Below are positions 1 to 6,037 of a stretch of DNA of 9,183 nt, piece after piece. The notes below the pieces were generated by a model. It was not told the DNA's origin. It saw only the letters and a program-made list of their open reading frames with translations, and ran no database searches. Position numbers and translations under genes: made by a program. How positions within the stretch are numbered: position 1 is the first letter of the stretch; every line of letters starts with the position of its first letter. Source of the stretch: Verrucomicrobiota bacterium (GTDB lineage: Bacteria > Verrucomicrobiota > Verrucomicrobiia > Limisphaerales > UBA9464); contig JAFLEG010000088.1 of assembly GCA_017302195.1 (NCBI GenBank), positions 1 through 9,183 on the forward strand, given 5' to 3'.

Positions 1-1361
1 TCGCGCGCGCCCCGGGCGACAAACTCGTCCTTGAACTTGCGAACGAAGCTCAGGACCGGCCAGGCGGCCGCCTCGCCAAAGGCGCAGATGGTGCGGCCCT
101 GGATGTTCTGGGCGATGTGCAGCAGGTAGTCCGCATCCGCCTTGCGGCCCTCGCCGTGGTTGAGCCGGTGCAGGGCCTTCTCCATCCAGAGGGCGCCCTC
201 GCGGCACGGCGTGCACTGCCCGCAGCTCTCGTGGGCGTAGAACTCGGACAGGTTTCCCAGCGTGGAGACCATGCTGCGGGAGTCGTCCAGCACGATGATG
301 GCGCTTGAGCCGGACATCGTCCCCGCCGCCTGCAGCGAGTCGAAGTCGTAGGGCAGGTCCAGCAGGGGGACGTCCACGGTCGTCAGTTGGCCGTCGGCCC
401 CCTTGCGCTTGAGCTTGAACACCTCGCCGGCCTTCAAAACCTTGGACGACGAGCCGCCGGGGATGATGGCCTTCAACTGGCGTCCGGGCCGGAGCCCGCC
501 GCCGAAGTTCGGATGGTGGATCAGTTCGCCGAGGGTGACCTTGCCGACCTCGATTTCGTAATAGCCGGGTCGCTGCACGTCGCCGCTGAGGCTCACGATG
601 CGGGTGCCGGTGTTGTTCGGCGTGCCGAGCTTCGCATAGGCGGCGCTGCCCATCGTGACGATGTGCTTCACATGGCAGAGCGTCTCCACGTTGTTGACGA
701 TGGTCGGGCACATGTAGAGCCCGAGCACGGCGGGAAAGTAGGGCGGCTTGATGCGCGGATACGGACGCTTGCCCTCCAGCGATTCAATCAGCCCGGTCTC
801 CTCACCGCAGATGTAGGCGCCGGCGCCGCGGTGGACCACGATCTCCAGGTCGTATCCGGTGCCCAGGATGTTCTTCCCGAGGAAGCCGGCCTGACGCGCC
901 TCCTCCAGGGCCTGGTTGAGCAGGCGCGCCGCCTTGGGCATCTCGCCGCGGATGTAGATGAAGGCCAGTTTGACGTCGTTGGCCCAGCACGAGATCACCA
1001 TGCCCTCGATGAGTTGGTGCGGATCGCGGTGCAGGATCTGACGGTCCTTGAAGGTCCCGGGCTCCGACTCGTCGGCATTGCAGATGAGATAAATGGGCTT
1101 CCCGCTCCGGCGGTCCACAAAGCTCCACTTGAGTCCCGCCGAGAAGCCGGCGCCGCCACGGCCGCGTAGGCCCGATTTCAGCACCTCGTCGCGGATCACC
1201 TCCCGGGAGGACAGCGTCTTGCCGTCGGGGATTTCGCGTGGAGCGGTCGCCAGCGCCTGGCGCAGGGCTTCATAGCCGCCGTGACGCTGGTAGCACGCGA
1301 GGTCCGGGGTGAACCCGGGGGTGTCCAGGTTCCGCGTGATCAATTTGAAGGGTTCCGGCAT
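1..1361 (-). CDS. nuoF: NADH-quinone oxidoreductase subunit F (partial, 3' end outside window)
   Basis: NuoF (51-kDa subunit) is the NADH-oxidising, FMN-binding subunit of complex I and carries the 4Fe-4S cluster N3. The 453 residues in the window read without interruption from the ATG at 1361. Visible motifs are the glycine-rich GLRGRGGAGF near residues 64-73 and NADESEPGT near 95-103 (NADH/FMN binding), then GAGAYICGEETG near 179-190. The N3 ligands are SCGQCTPCREG (Cys380, Cys383, Cys386) with the fourth cysteine in TICAFGE (Cys426). Family members are usually about 420-460 residues, so only a short tail should be missing. No in-frame start lies upstream before the TGA at 1383-1385, and no Shine-Dalgarno sits at normal distance. 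It follows nuoE after a 191-base gap that holds an opposite-strand tRNA. The identification is firm. Confidence 0.97.
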   Translation of the reverse strand, partial: MPEPFKLITRNLDTPGFTPDLACYQRHGGYEALRQALATAPREIPDGKTLSSREVIRDEVLKSGLRGRGGAGFSAGLKWSFVDRRSGKPIYLICNADESEPGTFKDRQILHRDPHQLIEGMVISCWANDVKLAFIYIRGEMPKAARLLNQALEEARQAGFLGKNILGTGYDLEIVVHRGAGAYICGEETGLIESLEGKRPYPRIKPPYFPAVLGLYMCPTIVNNVETLCHVKHIVTMGSAAYAKLGTPNNTGTRIVSLSGDVQRPGYYEIEVGKVTLGELIHHPNFGGGLRPGRQLKAIIPGGSSSKVLKAGEVFKLKRKGADGQLTTVDVPLLDLPYDFDSLQAAGTMSGSSAIIVLDDSRSMVSTLGNLSEFYAHESCGQCTPCREGALWMEKALHRLNHGEGRKADADYLLHIAQNIQGRTICAFGEAAAWPVLSFVRKFKDEFVARGAR

Positions 1362-1369
1362 GGCAGTGC

Positions 1370-1397
1370 TTGACTCGAAACTTCACCTGACTAGTCT
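1370..1397 (+). promoter_or_regulatory. candidate sigma-70-type promoter for tRNA-Gln
   Basis: TTGACT at 1370-1375 matches five of six bases of the -35 consensus. TAGTCT at 1392-1397 is a weak -10, 16 bases further on. Transcription would begin about 10 bases before the tRNA. The boxes lie antisense to the nuoF leader. This is read by eye and the -10 match is poor. Confidence 0.35.
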
Positions 1398-1413
1398 CAC
1401 CGCGCTTCCGGCC

Positions 1414-1487
1414 TGCCCGATGGTGTAACGGTAGCACAGCAGTCTCTGAATCTGCTTGTCATGGTTCAAATCCATGTCGGGCAGCCA
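1414..1487 (+). tRNA. tRNA-Gln (anticodon CTG), CCA encoded
   Basis: A full cloverleaf can be drawn. The acceptor stem TGCCCGA (1414-1420) pairs perfectly with TCGGGCA (1477-1483). The D stem GTGT/GCAC (1423-1426 with 1434-1437) closes the loop AACGGTA. The anticodon stem is 1439-1443 with 1451-1455, with a U-U mismatch next to the loop; the loop CTCTGAA has CTG at 1446-1448. The variable region is four bases. The T stem CATGG/CCATG (1460-1464 with 1472-1476) is perfect and its loop is TTCAAAT. The discriminator is G and CCA is encoded at 1485-1487. The anticodon reads CAG codons, for glutamine. The gene lies on the strand opposite to nuoE and nuoF, in the gap between them. Confidence 0.95.
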
Positions 1488-1552
1488 ATCCCCCTCCGGG
1501 CGTTCGCTCTTACGACGAACCTCCTCGATTCCGGTTCCGTGGGTCATTGGCT

Positions 1553-2062
1553 TCATGGCCGGCACAGGGTGAGCATGCGATCCGCTTCCGGCAGCGTGAC
1601 CTTTTCCCAAAGTTCCTCGTTGAGCATCAGGACCGGGGCGGTCCCGCAACTGGCAAGACACTCAACGAACTCCACGGTGAACTTGCCATCTGGCGTGGTC
1701 TGAGGGCCGTGTTTGGCGGCATCAAGACCGAGTTTGGAACAAAAGTGCTCGCGCAGTTCGTAGGCGCCGGCGAGGGCGCAGCTCAGCGTCCGGCAGACCT
1801 TGATCTGGTTCCTCCCCAGCGTCTCCTGCCGGAACATCGGGTAGAACGTCACCAGTTCGTACACGTTGATCGGCTGGAGACCGAGCTTGGAGGCCGTCCA
1901 TTCCACCGCCTCCCGGCTCACACCGCCGAAATGATCCTGCAGCGCGTGCAGAAACATCAGCGACGCGCTGCGCTTCTCGGGATAGCGCGCCGCCAGGGCG
2001 TCGAGTTCGGCCTCCAGGGCCTGGGGAACGGAGAAGGGCATGGGTTGGGAGGTGGCGGTCAT
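1553..2062 (-). CDS. nuoE: NADH-quinone oxidoreductase subunit E
   Basis: NuoE (24-kDa subunit, thioredoxin-like 2Fe-2S ferredoxin) carries cluster N1a next to the FMN of NuoF. The protein has 169 residues, normal for the family. The N-terminal helical part includes RSASLMFLHALQDHFGGVS near 31-49 and INVYELVTFYPMF near 65-77. The cluster ligands are CRTLSC (Cys90, Cys95) and ECLASCG (Cys135, Cys139), the expected Cx4C and Cx3C pattern. The open frame extends further upstream, but that part overlaps nuoD in another frame. The chosen ATG at 2062 overlaps the nuoD stop as ATGA, a usual sign of translational coupling. Downstream come 191 bases with the antisense tRNA before nuoF. Confidence 0.97.
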   Translation of the reverse strand: MTATSQPMPFSVPQALEAELDALAARYPEKRSASLMFLHALQDHFGGVSREAVEWTASKLGLQPINVYELVTFYPMFRQETLGRNQIKVCRTLSCALAGAYELREHFCSKLGLDAAKHGPQTTPDGKFTVEFVECLASCGTAPVLMLNEELWEKVTLPEADRMLTLCRP

Positions 2063-3330
2063 CGGTCGCATTCGCCCATCACGAAGTCGAGTGAACCCAG
2101 GATGGACACCACATCGCTCATCAGGCAGCCCGGAAGCAGCACCGGCAGGATGCTCAGGTTGCAGAACGACGGGGCGCGGATCTTGAGGCGATGCGGGGTG
2201 CCGCCGCCGCGGCTGTGGATGTAGAATCCCAGTTCGCCCTTGGGATTCTCCGCGCCGAAATAGACCTCGCCGGCCGGGGCGTTCGGCCCCTCGGTCACCA
2301 GCATGAACTGGTGGATCAGTTCCTCCATCCTGGTCAGCACCGCACTCTTCGGCGGCAGGGTCACCTTGCCGTCGGGGATCTGCACGGGCTCCCGCGACGC
2401 GTTGTCCGGGCCCCCGGGGATGCGGTCCAGGCACTGCCGGAGCAGGCGCACGCTCTGGCGCATCTCCTCCATGCGGCAGAGATAGCGGTCATAGCAGTCC
2501 CCAACCGATCCGACCGGGATGTCGAATTCGAGGTCGCGGTAGCAGAGGTACGGATGCGCCTTGCGCACGTCGTAGTCGCAGCCGCTGCCGCGGAGATTGG
2601 GTCCGGTGAGACCGTACTCGATGGCTTCGGCCCGGGAGATGACGCCGATGTCCTTGGTGCGGTCCACCCAGACCCGGTTTCGGGTCAGCAGCTTCTCGGT
2701 TTCGTCAATCTGCGCCGACACCCCGTTGCAGAACTCGCGCACCGCGGCGATCCAGCCGGCCGGGGTGTCCCGGGTCACGCCGCCGATGCGGGTGTAGCTG
2801 GTGGTGAAGCGCGCGCCGGTGAGGGCCTCGGCCAGATTGTAGATCTTCTCCCGCTCGGTGAAGGTGTGCAGGAACACCGTCATCGCCCCGACATCCATCG
2901 CGAAGGCCCCGAGACCGAGCAGATGGGCGGAAATGCGGGCCAGTTCGCAGCAGATCACCCGGATGTACTGGCAGCGGGGCGGCAGCTTGCCGTCAATGCC
3001 CAGCAGTTTTTCGACCGCCAGCGCGTAGGCGACGTTGTTGGCCAGCGGCGCCAGGTAGTCGAGTCGGTCGGTGTACGGGATGAACTGGTTCCAGGTCATC
3101 GCCTCGGCGATCTTCTCGTCGCCGCGGTGCAGGTAGCCGATGTCGGGATCCGCGCGGGTGATGGTCTCGCCATCCAGTTCGATCACCAGCCGCAGCACTC
3201 CGTGCGTGGCGGGATGGGACGGCCCCATGTTGACCACCATCTTCTCGCCCTGGAGATCCTGAATGTCGTCCGGGGATGCCGAGGCCACCCGGGCGCCGGG
3301 GTCCTTGATGCTGAGTTCCTGAACGGCCAT
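2059..3330 (-). CDS. nuoD: NADH-quinone oxidoreductase subunit D
   Basis: NuoD (49-kDa subunit), related to hydrogenase large subunits, forms the quinone-reduction chamber with NuoB. It has 423 residues and is full length. Family signatures are NMGPSHPATHGVLR near 34-47, HRGDEKI near 68-74, WNQFIPYTDRLDYLAPLANN near 80-99, RIGGVTRDTPAGW, LTGPNLRGSG, DVRKAHPYLCY and a C-terminal run ending FVMGECDR. Aligning by hand to the bovine and Thermus subunits, the quinone-binding His/Tyr pair corresponds to His43 and Tyr92, and both are present. About 30 residues precede the conserved core. The ATG at 3330 lies six bases after the nuoC stop, and the last bases overlap nuoE. The nuoC-nuoE spacing supports one polycistronic transcript. 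Confidence 0.98.
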   Translation of the reverse strand: MAVQELSIKDPGARVASASPDDIQDLQGEKMVVNMGPSHPATHGVLRLVIELDGETITRADPDIGYLHRGDEKIAEAMTWNQFIPYTDRLDYLAPLANNVAYALAVEKLLGIDGKLPPRCQYIRVICCELARISAHLLGLGAFAMDVGAMTVFLHTFTEREKIYNLAEALTGARFTTSYTRIGGVTRDTPAGWIAAVREFCNGVSAQIDETEKLLTRNRVWVDRTKDIGVISRAEAIEYGLTGPNLRGSGCDYDVRKAHPYLCYRDLEFDIPVGSVGDCYDRYLCRMEEMRQSVRLLRQCLDRIPGGPDNASREPVQIPDGKVTLPPKSAVLTRMEELIHQFMLVTEGPNAPAGEVYFGAENPKGELGFYIHSRGGGTPHRLKIRAPSFCNLSILPVLLPGCLMSDVVSILGSLDFVMGECDR

Positions 3331-3336
3331 CGAATC

Positions 3337-3924
3337 TTAGGCTTGAGCGTCTGGGGTCCGGGCACGGGGTTCGCGCTGGGCGGAATCTCGTCCGCCCGCG
3401 GCGGTGACGAAGGGACCGCCCTCCAGCGGCGCCGGGCGGGTGAACGCCACCTGCGGGAGGTCGGTCGGCTTGCCGGCGAGCGGAAAATCCTTCCGCAGCG
3501 GAAAGTAGGGGTATCCCTCCCACATCAGGATGCGCCGCAGGTCCGGGTGCCCCCGGAACCGCACCCCCATCATGTCGTAGGCTTCGCGTTCGTGCCAGTC
3601 GGCGGCCCGCCAGACGGCCGACACGGACGGCAGTTCGGAACGCTCCTCGCTGACCTGCGTTTTCAACCGCAGATGCACCGAGGCCGACACCGAATACAGC
3701 TCGTACACCACGGTCCAACGCGGATCGTCGCCGTAGTTGTCCACCGTGCTGAGGTCCAGCAGCAGATCGAAGCCGCAGGCGGTTTTCGCGGCGCCACACA
3801 CCTCGGCGATCCGCTCGGCATCGGACACCGTCATCGAGAGTTCGCCGCGGAACTCGGAAGGCGCGGAAAGCAGGTCCCCGAAGGTGTCGCGGAGGCGCTG
3901 GGCCAGTTCGTGGGCGGAAGGCAC
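3337..3924 (-). CDS. nuoC: NADH-quinone oxidoreductase subunit C
   Basis: NuoC (30-kDa subunit) packs against NuoD in the peripheral arm and carries no cofactor. The 195 residues contain the signature WHEREAYDMMG (110-120), then FRGHPDLRRIL near 123-133 and WEGYPYFPLRKDFPL near 135-149. A tail of about 45 residues contains EGGPFVT and REPRAR. From memory this tail resembles NuoC of Verrucomicrobia and Planctomycetes. The start is a GTG at 3922-3924, chosen because the frame opens there 13 bases after the nuoB stop and the N-terminus LAQRLRDTFGD looks family-like. No clear Shine-Dalgarno precedes it, so the exact start is less certain than the identity. It is a separate gene here and not fused to nuoD as in some proteobacteria. 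Confidence 0.96.
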   Translation of the reverse strand: MPSAHELAQRLRDTFGDLLSAPSEFRGELSMTVSDAERIAEVCGAAKTACGFDLLLDLSTVDNYGDDPRWTVVYELYSVSASVHLRLKTQVSEERSELPSVSAVWRAADWHEREAYDMMGVRFRGHPDLRRILMWEGYPYFPLRKDFPLAGKPTDLPQVAFTRPAPLEGGPFVTAAGGRDSAQREPRARTPDAQA

Positions 3925-3937
3925 TTGGGGAAGGGGG

Positions 3938-4531
3938 TCAGGCGTGCACCGCGGATTTGCCCGCCGTCTCCGGGGAATCCAGACGCAGTCCGAGGCGACC
4001 GTACTGGGCGGGACCGGAGTCCTGCTTCAGGTTCTTGGCGGAACGATCGCGTTTGACCTTCTCCTGGAGCTTGATCAGGGCATCGAGCAGGGCCTCGGGG
4101 CGCGGAGGGCAGCCACTGATGTAAACGTCAACCGGGACAATACGATCCACGCCCTGCAACGTCGCGTAGCTGCGATACATGCCACCCGAGCTGGCGCAGG
4201 CGCCCATGGCGATGACCCACTTCGGGCCGGCCATCTGGTCGTAAATGCGGCGGACGGCCGAGGCCATCTTGTAAGTCACGGTGCCGGCCACGATCATCAC
4301 GTCGGATTGCCGGGGGGAAAACCGCATCACCTCGGCGCCGAAGCGGGAGATGTCGAACCGGCTGGCACCAGAGGCCATCAGCTCGATGGCGCAACAGGCC
4401 AGTCCCATGGGCATGGGCCACAACGAGTTTTTGCGGAACCAGTTGATGGCAGAGTCCAACTGGGTGTGGACCACTTCTCCCTCGATCTTGGAGTTGTAGC
4501 CGATCTCCGTGGATGCTGTCGTGGAGGCCAT
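3938..4531 (-). CDS. nuoB: NADH-quinone oxidoreductase subunit B
   Basis: NuoB (PSST subunit) holds cluster N2, the last 4Fe-4S centre before quinone. The protein has 197 residues. The N2 ligands are all visible: the tandem Cys46-Cys47 in WPMPMGLACCAIE, Cys112 in MGACAS and Cys141 in SGCPPRPE. The block VDVYISGCPPRPEALLDALI is typical of the family. The open frame continues upstream to 4678, but that extension is basic, not conserved-looking and crosses the leader hairpin and the palindrome. The ATG at 4531 (MASTTASTEIGYNSK) therefore fits better. This is the first nuo gene of the operon here, because the upstream spacer holds no nuoA. A 13-base gap leads to nuoC. Confidence 0.97.
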   Translation of the reverse strand: MASTTASTEIGYNSKIEGEVVHTQLDSAINWFRKNSLWPMPMGLACCAIELMASGASRFDISRFGAEVMRFSPRQSDVMIVAGTVTYKMASAVRRIYDQMAGPKWVIAMGACASSGGMYRSYATLQGVDRIVPVDVYISGCPPRPEALLDALIKLQEKVKRDRSAKNLKQDSGPAQYGRLGLRLDSPETAGKSAVHA

Positions 4532-4543
4532 GGAATGCGCTCG

Positions 4544-4564
4544 CCGCCCCGGGAATCGGGGCGG
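4544..4564 (-). promoter_or_regulatory. GC hairpin in the nuoB leader
   Basis: A perfect eight-base stem, CCGCCCCG/CGGGGCGG, closes a five-base loop and ends 12 bases before the nuoB ATG. In the nuoB transcript it would sit just upstream of, or over, the ribosome-loading site. No U-run follows, so it is not a standard terminator. A role in translation control or mRNA stability is inference only. Confidence 0.4.
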
Positions 4565-4606
4565 TGGCCGCACTTTGGGTTCGGCCCGTTTTCGTCGCAA
4601 GCGGCT

Positions 4607-4626
4607 TTTGTGATTCTTTTCACAAA
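4607..4626. promoter_or_regulatory. CRP/FNR-family-like operator upstream of nuoB
   Basis: TTTGTGA (4607-4613) and TCACAAA (4620-4626) form a perfect seven-base inverted repeat with a six-base spacer. The core TGTGA-N6-TCACA equals the classical E. coli CRP half-sites at the correct spacing. The palindrome ends 75 bases before the nuoB ATG, a sensible place for control of the operon. It is also AT-rich against a GC-rich background. Which regulator of this organism would bind it is unknown, and the other divergent gene is about 350 bases away. Confidence 0.5.
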
Positions 4627-4673
4627 GTCGGATTTCCTGGTGGGTGCCGGAGCGCGGAACGGGCTTGGGATGC

Positions 4674-4706
4674 CTCACACGAAGGACACAGAGGACACCA
4701 AGGAAA
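4674..4706. repeat. dispersed CACGAAGGACACAGAGG-type repeat, copy 1
   Basis: The stretch is built from reiterated GAAGGACACA, GAGGACACC and AAGGAAAC words, a degenerate period of about nine to ten bases. It shares CGAAGGACACA and CAAGGAAAC words with 8054-8073, and CTCACACG followed by GGAGG-type words with 7877-7905. Such runs recur in spacers of many environmental bacterial genomes and produce spurious HGGHGG- or TEDTED-like peptides. This copy has one arm only. Confidence 0.6.
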
Positions 4707-4867
4707 CCCGGGGCATTGCGCGGCGGGAGATCCCGAAGGTCCTGTGACTCGGCCGCGACCGGGGTGCCCCGGGGCTGGTAGTTCCGACTTCAGCCGGTTC
4801 GGGCGTCCAGTGGCGGCACTCCCCGACGGGGGAAATGTTCATCAGGTCCGAAGGGAGAACTGCGGTG

Positions 4868-4897
4868 CGGATGGTTTCTCTGTCGGATGGTTTCTCT
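4868..4897. repeat. short tandem direct repeat, 16-base period
   Basis: The 14-mer CGGATGGTTTCTCT occurs exactly twice, at 4868-4881 and 4884-4897, separated by GT. It may be a local duplication or a pair of protein-binding sites before the downstream gene. Nothing in the sequence decides between these. Confidence 0.6.
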
Positions 4898-4972
4898 TGC
4901 GGCAGAGGGATCCCGGGGTTTGGCTTCGACTGATTCAAGCCAGCTGATGGCCCCAGCCCTGCGGCGGCGACA

Positions 4973-6037
4973 ATGCCCCATGAGAAACACCCACCCAATC
5001 AAAACGTGGTGCGTCAGCAGTGCATCCGGTGCCAGGTGTCCGAGGTGGCCCGCGCAGTCCACTTCAGCCTGCTTGCGGCACTTCACGCCGTCTTGGTTTT
5101 CGGCCTCGTGGCGGCCGAGCCGATTCCCTTTCTGGGAACCCCGCATCCTGTCCCCGGGCAGATTGAGGCCGAAGACTACGACCTGGGTGGCGAAGGCGTG
5201 GGCCATCATGGGCGTGGTCTCGTGCAAACCAATGGGTTTGAGACCATCCACCTCTGGGATGGTCGTCGTGAAGATTCCCTTGGCGAGCTATTGTGGAATG
5301 CAGAGCGGAATGAGCGGTCCGTCATTCTGCGTACTGGCGAGTGGTTACACTTTACGGTGAAGTGTACGTCGGCAGGCCCATACTCGCTTCGATTGCTGAC
5401 CTCCGGACCGCCAGCGTGGTATGATCCAAACTGTTGGCCCGGAGATGCGGTTTGCTACTTCGAGGGTTTTGCCTCCGCGGAGTTACACATTGACGGTCTA
5501 AACGTCGGTGGGTCCCTGGGGGTGTCGAAGCGGATGCTGGTGCCGCGGGTTTGGATGACGCCGGGCATTCACCGGGTCCGGCTGTGGACGAGCTTTGTGA
5601 CGGAGTCGGCTGGTGCGCCGGCTCCATGGCCGTTTCTTCCATCAGCCGACGGTGTCGTGAGTCGCGCCTTCTCGATGGACGTGGACTGGTTCCGATTCTC
5701 GCCGACGCCTCCGGTGTTGCTCCCGCGATCCATCGCCGGCTCCAGCAGAGGTTACCGCGACGGTCATGGGCTCGAGGCCCGGTTTGGTGGAGATCTCATC
5801 CTTGTCGGGGAACTGGCGGGAGGAGAGCTCGTGATTCAGGATTCAGCGAACACCGCAATTCGCGTCGTATCGCGCAACGGACTGGTTCGGACGTGGGCCG
5901 GGTATCCTAGTGTAGGAATCCCGTGCGCGACGGCGTGGGGACCAACGCCGGCTTTGGAAAGATCGCTCATTCGACGCTGGGACCACAGGGATCTCTGGCC
6001 GTCGTGGAGGAAGCAGGACCCGATGGTAACCGCGTGA
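4973..6037 (+). CDS. secreted CBM6-like/NHL protein, N-terminal part (frameshifted gene)
   Basis: This is the first part of a gene broken by a frameshift; the real reading ends near residue 317 (5921-5923) and continues in the frame that opens at 5923. A signal peptide (hydrophobic core HFSLLAALHAVLVFGLVAA, near 30-48, cleavage likely before EPIPF) implies export. Residues about 60-245 resemble a CBM6/CBM35-type jelly roll: PGQIEAEDYDLGGEGV at the start, GEWLHFTV, AELHIDGLNVGGSLGV, GIHRVRLW and DVDWFRFSP at the end. An unusual insert contains WYDPNCWPGDAVCYFEGF with two cysteines that may pair. Residues 258-311 form one NHL-like blade (DGHGLEARFGG...GELVIQDSANTAIRVVSRNGLVRTWAG). The ATG at 4973 gives a long polar leader; the GTG at 5045 (residue 25) would give a more ordinary signal peptide. 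The last 37 residues in this frame are out of frame with the protein. Ligand and role are unknown. Confidence 0.75.
   Translation: MPHEKHPPNQNVVRQQCIRCQVSEVARAVHFSLLAALHAVLVFGLVAAEPIPFLGTPHPVPGQIEAEDYDLGGEGVGHHGRGLVQTNGFETIHLWDGRREDSLGELLWNAERNERSVILRTGEWLHFTVKCTSAGPYSLRLLTSGPPAWYDPNCWPGDAVCYFEGFASAELHIDGLNVGGSLGVSKRMLVPRVWMTPGIHRVRLWTSFVTESAGAPAPWPFLPSADGVVSRAFSMDVDWFRFSPTPPVLLPRSIAGSSRGYRDGHGLEARFGGDLILVGELAGGELVIQDSANTAIRVVSRNGLVRTWAGYPSVGIPCATAWGPTPALERSLIRRWDHRDLWPSWRKQDPMVTA
5908..5926 (+). other. frameshift site joining the two parts of the secreted-protein gene
   Basis: Homology-like reading runs in one frame through VRTWAGYPSVGIP and resumes in the -1 frame as VRDGVGTNAGFGKI, the usual continuation between NHL blades. 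The receiving frame has a TAG at 5908-5910, so the switch lies between 5911 and about 5926. One extra C in the CCC run at 5920-5922 would give ATC CCC GTG CGC and restore a single open frame to 7014. A lost C, a sequencing error, or slippage of tRNA-Pro from CCG back to CCC are all possible. No classical slippery heptamer is present. Confidence 0.75.

Larger units (their letters stand above)
4532..4972. other. divergent spacer between nuoB and the secreted-protein gene
   Basis: This 441-base stretch has no credible gene in any frame; its open frames lack recognisable families. Going away from nuoB it holds a GC hairpin (4544-4564), a CRP-like palindrome (4607-4626), a dispersed repeat copy (4674-4706), and a small hairpin CCGGGG-TG-CCCCGG (4759-4772). 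Further on are the 16-base-period direct repeat (4868-4897), a stem CTCTGTC/GGCAGAG (4878-4884 with 4901-4907) and a stem TGGCTT/AAGCCA (4921-4926 with 4937-4942). It should contain both divergent promoters, but I cannot place -35/-10 boxes convincingly. Confidence 0.7.

Noticed and set aside
387..1169. Plus-strand open frame of 260 codons opposite nuoF.
   Set aside because: It is a shadow of nuoF, whose cofactor motifs are intact on the minus strand.
1414..1487. tRNA as a possible attachment site for an integrated element.
   Set aside because: No integrase gene lies nearby and no repeat of the tRNA 3' end was seen elsewhere in the window; both sides are nuo genes.
2191..4056. Very long plus-strand open frame (about 620 codons) opposite nuoB-nuoD.
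   Set aside because: It is the antisense shadow of confirmed nuo genes in GC-rich DNA, rich in His, Gly, Val and Ala, with no recognisable domain.
4532..4678. Upstream extension of the nuoB frame by 49 codons.
   Set aside because: The extension is basic and not family-like, and it would place the leader hairpin and the CRP-like palindrome inside coding sequence. The ATG at 4531 gives the usual NuoB length.
4674..4706. Possible CRISPR-like or tandem array from the repeated GAAGGACACA words.
   Set aside because: The period is only nine to ten bases and degenerate, with no spacers and no cas genes.
4829..4870. Resemblance to the SRP RNA apical domain: TTCATCAGGTCCGAAGGGAG followed by GCGGTG.
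   Set aside because: CAGGTCCG and the following purines look like 4.5S RNA, but the invariant AGCA of the symmetric loop on the 3' side is missing and the flanking arms do not pair. A covariance search with the bacterial SRP models would settle it.
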